From: a virus
IMG/VR virus record: IMGVR_UViG_3300042475_002348
Coordinates: 1-48,200 of that record
Length of the DNA: 48,200 nucleotides
Reading direction: 5' to 3' (one strand)
The notes below the pieces were generated by a model. That model was not told where the DNA came from. It saw nothing but the letters and a program-made list of their open reading frames with translations, and made no database searches. Positions 41,830 to 48,200 of this stretch are shown here, piece after piece (positions within the stretch are counted from its first letter, which is position 1; every line of letters starts with the position of its first letter). A program made the translations under genes and the position numbers.

Positions 41830-43721
41830 GGCGCTAGGCCTTCACATTTAAGCTTCACATACGCATCCGAGGAAGCAGCATCACTTGTTGCAAGATTTAA
41901 AGTTGCCCCACCACTTGAATTTGTTGACCATGTACTGTCGCCCGCAGCAAGGTAAAACCTGCAAAGCTTTGCCGTATCAACCGTGGTATCATAAGCCTCA
42001 CACTTACAGTCAAGAAAGGATGAGTTTGAGAATGTTCCACTCGCCAAAACCATGTCTGTGTAAACCCCTGCCCCTGACCTAGTGGGCGGCGAAAAAACCC
42101 CACAAGAATCATAAACCTCTACACATGTTCCCGTGGTGCATTCTGTAGGCGCTGCTAATGTCGCACTCGCTCCACCAAAGGCATAGTAACAAGTCTTGGG
42201 CTTATCTACGTTTGGCACCCTCATCATCTCTGCAAAGGTTCCTGTGATCATTGATTCAGAAATGCCAACGATAGGCAAGGAGACTGTGATTACTCCATAG
42301 TCACCTGACGCCCACGTCATTGGCACCGCCTGAGTAACCACACCGTTAGCAGTTACATATGTTCCCCCCGCTTCGTTTACAATGACGACAATCGCGGTAG
42401 TCGAAGAGTAGCCTGCATAACAGTTAAAAGCTGCAGGAGCGGCATCTCTCAAGATACACTGCTCTGTCGGTAGTGCTGTATAGTTAGTCCCGGACGTTAA
42501 CTTGCTTGTATCTATAACCCACGAGTTTGGAAGGTTAAGCGTAAGAGACGCTGAAGTCGGAGCACCAGAAGTGTTCCACTGATACTGAATCTCTGCCATG
42601 CCGTTATTGATTCGATACTTACCTGTGTAGGTTGTATTAGTAACCCAAGAACCCGTAGGCGTAAAGTTTGTCCAGCCATTAGCGATACTTTGCTTAGAGT
42701 AGATAGTCTGAGGGGGCGGTGAATACCAAAGCCTAAAGAAGGCGTTACCCGTACCTGTCGCCGAGCCTGCGATTGTTAATGAGCCTGAGCTTGATTTGCC
42801 ATAAAGCTCAAAAGTCTTGGAACCACCTTGAAAGTTTGGATAGACACATTTAACAACTGCGATTCTATAGCCTGTTTCGCTTCTTACGATGGACTCAGCG
42901 ATACATTGGGATGTCCCGTCGAAAATATTCAAATAGCCATCAGCGGCAGCACCACTCAAGACCGGAACCATGAACTCAGCGATCAAATCCCCCGCAGGAA
43001 GATTTGTAACTGTCTGCTCTAAATTGTTTGCATCAGTCGTGGCCCACGTACCTTTTCTAGAAAGAGTAACTGTTGGCCCTGTACAGTCCGTGTCGTCTGT
43101 AAACGCTCCATAGTTAGTATTTGTTCTGGCCGGGGTACACCCAGCGTTTGCCCAATAGGACTCTCCGATAAGTTGGTATTGACTCATTTGCGGCATCATC
43201 GTAGCAGGCATACGACCTATGAATGCCGCATCTGCACAGAAAGTCCCGGTTACGTTGCCGGTAGTTCTAGCGCGAAGACCGTGTGAAGTAGAACCAAAAA
43301 CAAAAGGAGAAACTAGTTGAAGATCCCAGTTTACAGTAGGAGATGTTGTGGCAGTGGAGCAGCTATTTTCGTCCACGACTCCGTTAATTACTGAGCAAAG
43401 CTGGACGCCTGCAAATGTTGAGTAGATGTCTAGTAAAGAAACACCCTGACCTCTAAGCACTCCTGCTTTGTTCGTGGTTGATATGTCCAACGATAGAGGT
43501 GCCGCAGTGATTGTCTGACATCCGGCAAGAGTCCCCTCGGACGCACCGTTCAATGCGGTTGCAGTTAAAGCCGAACCTCCACTCCACCCACGCTTACCAT
43601 TCTCAAAGCCCGGATTCTCTAAAAGATTCCCTTGAGTAAGGTATTGCTTTTGGGCATCTGTAAACTGCCCGAGCGCCAAGTTAGTAGAGAATAAAAGCAG
43701 TAGCAGTAAAAAGGTTTTCAT
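41826..43721 (-). CDS. Exported fibre-like protein with Cys-rich C-terminus
   Basis: A 631-residue protein starting with a Sec signal peptide (MKTFLLLLLLFSTNLALGQ, likely cut after Ala-Leu-Gly). Residues about 35-60 (NLLENPGFENGKRGWSGG) open a carbohydrate-binding-like sandwich. A fibre-type domain (TNTTYTGKYRINNGMAEI) lies near 360. The last 110 residues have about ten cysteines (ECTTGTC, CKCEAYD), suggesting disulfides outside the cytoplasm. A signal peptide is unexpected for a virion protein assembled in the cytoplasm, so surface display in the infected cell is a real option. Confidence 0.75.
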   Translation of the reverse strand: MKTFLLLLLLFSTNLALGQFTDAQKQYLTQGNLLENPGFENGKRGWSGGSALTATALNGASEGTLAGCQTITAAPLSLDISTTNKAGVLRGQGVSLLDIYSTFAGVQLCSVINGVVDENSCSTATTSPTVNWDLQLVSPFVFGSTSHGLRARTTGNVTGTFCADAAFIGRMPATMMPQMSQYQLIGESYWANAGCTPARTNTNYGAFTDDTDCTGPTVTLSRKGTWATTDANNLEQTVTNLPAGDLIAEFMVPVLSGAAADGYLNIFDGTSQCIAESIVRSETGYRIAVVKCVYPNFQGGSKTFELYGKSSSGSLTIAGSATGTGNAFFRLWYSPPPQTIYSKQSIANGWTNFTPTGSWVTNTTYTGKYRINNGMAEIQYQWNTSGAPTSASLTLNLPNSWVIDTSKLTSGTNYTALPTEQCILRDAAPAAFNCYAGYSSTTAIVVIVNEAGGTYVTANGVVTQAVPMTWASGDYGVITVSLPIVGISESMITGTFAEMMRVPNVDKPKTCYYAFGGASATLAAPTECTTGTCVEVYDSCGVFSPPTRSGAGVYTDMVLASGTFSNSSFLDCKCEAYDTTVDTAKLCRFYLAAGDSTWSTNSSGGATLNLATSDAASSDAYVKLKCEGLAP

Positions 43722-43729
43722 CGATGCTC

Positions 43730-44443
43730 CTATAGTCCGAAGTCTAATCTGAAAGAGTCCTCTACAAATGAAACTTCTCCTAGCGGGTTAGTCTCATCTG
43801 CTGGATCTCTATAAATCTGTATGCGTATAAAATCGCCTGGCGCCACAGCTTCCAACCCAATCTCACCAATGGCACTGCACAGGTCAACATCCCCGATTTC
43901 TGCTAGTTCTTGAGAGATTGCAGGAACAGTGATTTCCACGTTTGTCGAGTCGTGGACTTCGCTGAAAGCGCCAACCACAAATCCTGTGCGTATCAGTGTT
44001 GTTTGTGCCTGGAGAAGGAAAGTGCCGGATGTGTCAGCCGAAAAACAGAGCCCACCTTTCGCAAATATTTGAGTCCCCGGAACGTAGTCATCAGGTACTC
44101 TAATCATCTGTGAGAACATAGACGTCGTGTCTTCAGTGGCAAAGTCGAGAACTCGAAGGCCATCAGAAATTCGACGAACTGGTGCTAATGTGTTGGCAGT
44201 CCAGATAAAAGCACCCGCGCCTCCACCCCCACCTCCACCACCCTTAAGCTCCACCCAGTCTCCATTGGTGACTCCACCTACAAGCTGGTAGTTCTTCTGA
44301 TCGGCAAGTACATAGCACTGCATGCCCTCATACCGACGTAAGGTGGCAATTGCATCCCTCGCCGTAATGTTGGCAGCGATAATTCGATCATCGAGGGCGA
44401 GACCAGTGCTGACTGTAAAATCGGAGCCTAGTGAAATACCCAT
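43730..44443 (-). CDS. Tail-fibre-associated protein, 237 aa
   Basis: N-terminal domain (residues 1-70) with the element YEGMQCYVLADQKNYQLVGG seen in fibre-associated proteins, an eight-Gly linker near residue 72, and a beta-rich C-terminal domain (about 85-237). It follows the main tail fibre gene, so it may be a fibre-tip adaptor or receptor-binding module. Not recognised beyond that. Confidence 0.65.
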   Translation of the reverse strand: MGISLGSDFTVSTGLALDDRIIAANITARDAIATLRRYEGMQCYVLADQKNYQLVGGVTNGDWVELKGGGGGGGGAGAFIWTANTLAPVRRISDGLRVLDFATEDTTSMFSQMIRVPDDYVPGTQIFAKGGLCFSADTSGTFLLQAQTTLIRTGFVVGAFSEVHDSTNVEITVPAISQELAEIGDVDLCSAIGEIGLEAVAPGDFIRIQIYRDPADETNPLGEVSFVEDSFRLDFGL

Positions 44444-44447
44444 GCTA

Positions 44448-46253
44448 TTACCTTATGAAAGTATAGTTAGTCGTCACGCCCGACGATACGTTATTAAATT
44501 CGTAGATGCGGTAACTCTGCGCTGAAGCATCAAGTCCAGTAATGTTCTCGGTACGAAGCGTCCAACCGCTGAAAGTTTCAAATCCGTTTTCATCCAAGAT
44601 CGAAGTAAGCGCACCGTAAGAAGCAGGGTACGCAAAGTAGAACACTTGCCCAGGTGTAGTGGTGAACACTTTGTTAAGTGATGCCGTCGATACCCGGATA
44701 TCCTTGGTCATCGCAGCAACTTGAGCCGCTGTTCTGCCAGGTAAACCAGTGCCAAAATAGTATGGATATACAAACGTAAAGCTCACAGTGTTCGATTGCT
44801 GAGTTGTTGGGCCTCCGCTTGTGCCGTCATCCGTGGCCCTCGCAAAGAAGCTGACGTTATCTGAGAACGGAACAGAGTCCACGTAAACCTCTGCACCACC
44901 ACCAGGAAAGTTGGCCGGGTTATTCTCTGCGATCTCTACGCCCGCCCTAAAGAACTCTACTCTGGCGATGTTGTCTGAGCGACGAGTTGTTGTAGCAGTC
45001 AGTGTAGTAGAGGCGACAGAAGCACCCTTTTCACGAACAGTTCCAGAACCTGAAGCTGCCAAAGAAACTAAAGGACCCAAATAAGAGAATTGGAAAATGT
45101 ATAAGAGAGCGTTACGGATTGAAGTCAAATTAAGAGTCGCTGAATATCGAGCAGAGAAACCCGCAAAAACCCCTGACTCCCACAAGGCTTCAGAGCCGTC
45201 ATTTGCCAAGTAGTCCCCTGCGTTTCCTGAAGCAGGTAGGGAGCCTCCACCGTTAGTCACACCGATGAACTTCTTCGTCCAGTCAGTGGCCACTGTAGCG
45301 CTAGGGCTAAAAATAACTGCAATCCCTGAAGGAAGCAGCCAGTTCGGCGCACCGTCAATCGTCTCGGCACCATCTGGTAATATCGTAACCGTGTTACCCG
45401 ATGTATCTGTACGAACAAACTGAACTTTAAATCCACCAGGATATGTGGCGATCGCATTAAATTGAATTGTAATGTTACCATCTTCCGCATCGACGAAAAC
45501 AATCTTACTTCCATAAGTTGGCTGATCCACCGTTATAGGAGAATCAAGATCATTGACGTTTACGCTACCGTCAAACAATAGAAGTTGTGCTTGCTCGGCG
45601 GCTTCTGCGGCTTCTAGTGCGGCGGCTTCGGAGGCATCGGCGGCCACTTCAGCTTCACCCTCACTGACTAGCGCGGCTGCTGCGGCTGCGATTGCTGCTG
45701 CCTCCGCGTTGAATAAAGCCTCCGCTGTTGGGCCATAAGAAAAGCCGTCACCATCAGGATTAACCTGGAGAAGCTTGTCTTCGTTTCCAGTGAGAGGAGG
45801 AAGAGCTACATCGATGCCTTCGTCTGCATCAACATCAGAAATTTTAATTGCGTTAGAGGCCTTGTAATCTATGGCCTTCGACGCCATCGATAGTCTATCG
45901 AATTCCTTCTCTATGCCTTTAAGGCTAAGCGCATTGAGATTGTTGAGAGACAAAGGGTTAAAAGCATCTGAGTTGAACTTGATGAAAAGAGTCCAGCCTG
46001 TAGCTAAGAAAGCTCCTGTCATCCAATCTTGTGAACCGGCGACGAGGGTCAGAAGTGCATTCGTGTTAGGTATGCCCACAGAGCTAAGAGTGAAATCGGA
46101 AGTAAGATCCAACGTATGACGAATTCCATCTTCGTCCTCCACTTGAGCAATAATGTTTGCGACTTCGAATGTTTGGAAAGTAATAGGGAAAGTGCTGTCA
46201 GTACCATCCCCTGGATACTTCAACACTACATCGACGTTTGCTGGAATAGTCAT
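44448..46253 (-). CDS. Tail fibre protein (T7 gp17-type N-terminus)
   Basis: A 601-residue protein. Residues 1-150 match the T7 tail-fibre attachment domain (VLKYPGDGTDSTFPITFQTF, then FDRLSMASKAI). An Ala/Glu-rich coil (180-230) forms the stalk. The C-terminal half is beta-rich and should contact the host receptor. Its ATG overlaps the stop of the giant internal protein (ATGA), keeping the T7 order gp14-15-16-17. Confidence 0.88.
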   Translation of the reverse strand: MTIPANVDVVLKYPGDGTDSTFPITFQTFEVANIIAQVEDEDGIRHTLDLTSDFTLSSVGIPNTNALLTLVAGSQDWMTGAFLATGWTLFIKFNSDAFNPLSLNNLNALSLKGIEKEFDRLSMASKAIDYKASNAIKISDVDADEGIDVALPPLTGNEDKLLQVNPDGDGFSYGPTAEALFNAEAAAIAAAAAALVSEGEAEVAADASEAAALEAAEAAEQAQLLLFDGSVNVNDLDSPITVDQPTYGSKIVFVDAEDGNITIQFNAIATYPGGFKVQFVRTDTSGNTVTILPDGAETIDGAPNWLLPSGIAVIFSPSATVATDWTKKFIGVTNGGGSLPASGNAGDYLANDGSEALWESGVFAGFSARYSATLNLTSIRNALLYIFQFSYLGPLVSLAASGSGTVREKGASVASTTLTATTTRRSDNIARVEFFRAGVEIAENNPANFPGGGAEVYVDSVPFSDNVSFFARATDDGTSGGPTTQQSNTVSFTFVYPYYFGTGLPGRTAAQVAAMTKDIRVSTASLNKVFTTTPGQVFYFAYPASYGALTSILDENGFETFSGWTLRTENITGLDASAQSYRIYEFNNVSSGVTTNYTFIR

Positions 46254-48200
46254 CGGCTTTCCCTTTTAAGTGCTTCAAGTTGGCGTCTTCTTAAACGCTT
46301 CAATGCTTTTTGTTCACCCCGATCTGGTTCACTAAATGATAGCCCTTTTCCGACTACAGTGAAAGCAGGATGAACAATAAAACCTAAACTATTGAATAAT
46401 GATTTGACCTCATAAGGTGTCATGTCAACACCTTCTAGCCCACGATCTGCAGCTTTTGCAGCTACAGGGAGCTGGTTTAGCTGTTCGAGAATGGGGCTCA
46501 ATGCCACTCTTGGGCCTGTAATCGGCGAGGTTATCACTCTACCAAGGACAGGGATCGCCGTATCAATTGCCTCGGTGAATATCCGAGCGCCCATGTCATC
46601 CATAAAGTATCTTTGGCCCTTCCTCATTTTCTTCTCATCGTCCTCGTCGTCACTCATCTCAGCTAAAAGAGAGTTGAGAACTCCGGTCATGCCAATAGTA
46701 AAGAAACCTAAAGTGGCCACTGCTATGATCTTCTGTCTCATCGAGTCGTCGCGCAAAAGGATGTTTCCATAACGCTGATTCATGGCAATCGGGTAGGTCG
46801 AAAGTGTAGTGAACAAACGGAAAAGCTCGCTGCCATATTGGATATTAGCGAGCGAAGAAACTGTGTTAGCACCTTGAGTGTTTTGAACAAGGTTATCAGC
46901 GTAGGCCACAGCTTGCTTCTCGGTCATGTCTTTCTCGTCTAGCCCGTACTGATATGCTGCCATCCAAGAAGGAATATCAACCATGTTCTGCATCATCTGA
47001 AGCGGAAGGTAGTTGTACTGTTTAATCTTGGCATCCGTCCAAGTCACCCAATCGAAGTTCTTCTCAAGCTCAGTATATGACTCAATAAGTGCCATGGTGC
47101 TCGTCTTAAGACGCTGCTGCATGTACTTCGATTTGCCTTCTACAAAGCCTCTCACTTCAATCGGAGCGGCTGCAAACTTGCTTACCTGTACTGAGGTTCT
47201 AGTCGCTCCGACTTCTGCTGCCACTGAGCCCAAACCTGTAGTCTGGCGCAGAATAGTTTTCCAGTTAAGGAAGTAGAAACCAATGGCGACACGTTGTCTG
47301 AGCGTTCTAGCAACAGCACTCATCGCAGACACAATGCTGCCCTTAGCAACAGGAGGAGAGTATTGCTGAAGCTTCACACGATCAAACCAAGGACGGATCT
47401 GAACCTCGTACATACCTGGACGACGTGCCTCGATGGCATTCTTTACTTCAGGAAGGTTAAGCACAGAGGCAAAATCGTAGAGCGGCTTTCTCATGTATGC
47501 CACATTTGCCACGCCCGTAAGCGCCATGACCACCTTGCTCAAATCTAAATCCACCGCAAAGGTATCTTCAGTTCTGTTTTTAGAGAACGCTGGATTAACC
47601 GTCGGAAAAAGAACTGAAACAGGGTAGAGCTCATTATCCACAGAGAGCTTATCGTCCACATTCTTCTTCATGTCTTTTGGCTTAAGAGGAACATAGCCTC
47701 CCTTGATTGTGCCAAGCTTAGTCTTAATTGCTTGCGGTGCGACATAGCCTAGTTCGATGCCATCTGTGTACCTTAAGACTTCTTTAGCTTTAGGGTAGAA
47801 ATCAGCAAATTGATCAAAGACTGTCTGCACAAAATCCATGTGATCTTGAGTGATCCTGCCCTCGTCGATCATGCGATCAATGAAAGCTAGATACTTCGAA
47901 TCGTCCAACATTCCGGTTTCAGGGTTTGGGTTTCCCCAGCCCATACCAACAATCATCTTTCTACGGCCCGATTCACTTCCTGCGTACAAGAGCGACTGCA
48001 GAACCTCGGCGATGTTAGTGAACTGATAATTCAATTCTTCTGAAAGAATTGGCTGCGTGAAAGGGTTAAGGCCTAACTTACCTGGAAGCCTGGAAGTGAA
48101 TGCTGCTCCAACTGCCTTAAGTTTTGAGTCATACTTAAAGAGCTTTCTGAAAGCTGCAGCGATGACTTCTTTTTTCTTTTCCACATCAAGAGTCAGTTCT
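46250..48200 (-). CDS. Giant internal virion/ejection protein, C-terminal part
   Basis: Continuation of the gene that starts at 4833; bases 48077-48200 repeat 1-124. The unique part here holds the last 609 codons. It is mainly helical. A hydrophobic segment at about residues 2061-2085 (VATLGFFTIGMTGVLNSLL) is followed by a very acidic stretch (MSDDEDDEKK) and a basic end (KRLRRRQLEALKRESR). This resembles the C-terminal half of large polyvalent virion proteins. A GTG near 48184 could look like a start but is internal to the longer frame. Confidence 0.85.
   Translation of the reverse strand, partial: ELTLDVEKKKEVIAAAFRKLFKYDSKLKAVGAAFTSRLPGKLGLNPFTQPILSEELNYQFTNIAEVLQSLLYAGSESGRRKMIVGMGWGNPNPETGMLDDSKYLAFIDRMIDEGRITQDHMDFVQTVFDQFADFYPKAKEVLRYTDGIELGYVAPQAIKTKLGTIKGGYVPLKPKDMKKNVDDKLSVDNELYPVSVLFPTVNPAFSKNRTEDTFAVDLDLSKVVMALTGVANVAYMRKPLYDFASVLNLPEVKNAIEARRPGMYEVQIRPWFDRVKLQQYSPPVAKGSIVSAMSAVARTLRQRVAIGFYFLNWKTILRQTTGLGSVAAEVGATRTSVQVSKFAAAPIEVRGFVEGKSKYMQQRLKTSTMALIESYTELEKNFDWVTWTDAKIKQYNYLPLQMMQNMVDIPSWMAAYQYGLDEKDMTEKQAVAYADNLVQNTQGANTVSSLANIQYGSELFRLFTTLSTYPIAMNQRYGNILLRDDSMRQKIIAVATLGFFTIGMTGVLNSLLAEMSDDEDDEKKMRKGQRYFMDDMGARIFTEAIDTAIPVLGRVITSPITGPRVALSPILEQLNQLPVAAKAADRGLEGVDMTPYEVKSLFNSLGFIVHPAFTVVGKGLSFSEPDRGEQKALKRLRRRQLEALKRESR
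48077..48200. repeat. Terminal direct repeat, right copy
   Basis: Identical to bases 1-124; see the left copy. It should be counted once when the genome is circularised. Confidence 0.95.

Noticed and set aside
46250-48184. Separate 644-aa gene starting at GTG near 48184
   Set aside because: The frame continues without a stop through the terminal repeat into 1-4833, so this is the C-terminal part of the giant protein.
1-48200. Temperate lifestyle or diversity-generating retroelement
   Set aside because: There is no integrase, excisionase, attachment site, reverse transcriptase or template repeat. The Cro-like protein alone is not enough, and likeness to BPP-1 is limited to the virion genes.

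Overview
The window is essentially one complete genome of a tailed, short-tailed (podovirus-type) phage. The first 124 bases are repeated exactly as the last 124, and one very large gene reads in frame through that junction. The sequence is therefore a closed circle, or a circularly permuted/terminally redundant genome, of about 48,076 bp opened inside a gene. A Gram-negative host is likely, because there is a candidate outer-membrane lipoprotein of Rz1 type, an N-acetylmuramoyl-L-alanine amidase and Sec signal peptides. I cannot name the host. I see no integrase, no phage RNA polymerase, no tRNA, no CRISPR array and no reverse transcriptase.

There are two opposing transcription blocks. The late block is on the minus strand. 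It starts at the small terminase (18237), runs down to position 1, crosses the junction and continues to 37511. In order it carries small and large terminase, a glycine-zipper protein, a small basic protein, a T7-type portal, a Bbp19-like protein, scaffold, major capsid, a Bbp16-like cement protein, tail tubular A and B, three T7 gp14/15/16-position internal proteins, a T7-type tail fibre, further tail or appendage proteins, an exported fibre-like protein, lysis genes and an amidase. The third internal protein is a 2219-residue fusion with an N-terminal GH24 lysozyme and a central HEISH zincin motif. The early block is on the plus strand (19624-37256). About twenty small, translationally coupled genes of mostly unknown function are followed by a replication/recombination module: SNF2 helicase, DUF2800 Fe-S nuclease, DUF2815 single-strand binding protein, a family A DNA polymerase, a PD-(D/E)XK nuclease and a primase-helicase of VapE type. 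A secreted metzincin-like protein sits inside this module.

The two blocks diverge from a 1.4 kb gene-free region (18238-19623). It contains a 12-copy octanucleotide tandem repeat, a 10-bp inverted repeat, a 17-bp palindrome, an AT-rich tract, a pair of 23-bp direct repeats and candidate promoters on both sides. It is the best place for the origin, packaging site and early/late switch. The blocks converge at 37257-37510.

The most unusual signal is a shared extreme C-terminal peptide. Six unrelated proteins end in I-(D/E)-D-L-I: small terminase, an 82-aa protein, a 224-aa protein, the SNF2 helicase, a Cro-like regulator and the PD-(D/E)XK nuclease. Three more end in S-F-I: the DUF2815 protein, a 158-aa linker protein and the primase-helicase. 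A zinc-finger protein ends in S-E-L-P-F. The codons differ between copies, so selection seems to act on the peptide. This looks like a docking tail, comparable in form to the SSB C-terminal tip, that could bring replication, recombination, regulation and packaging proteins to one common partner.
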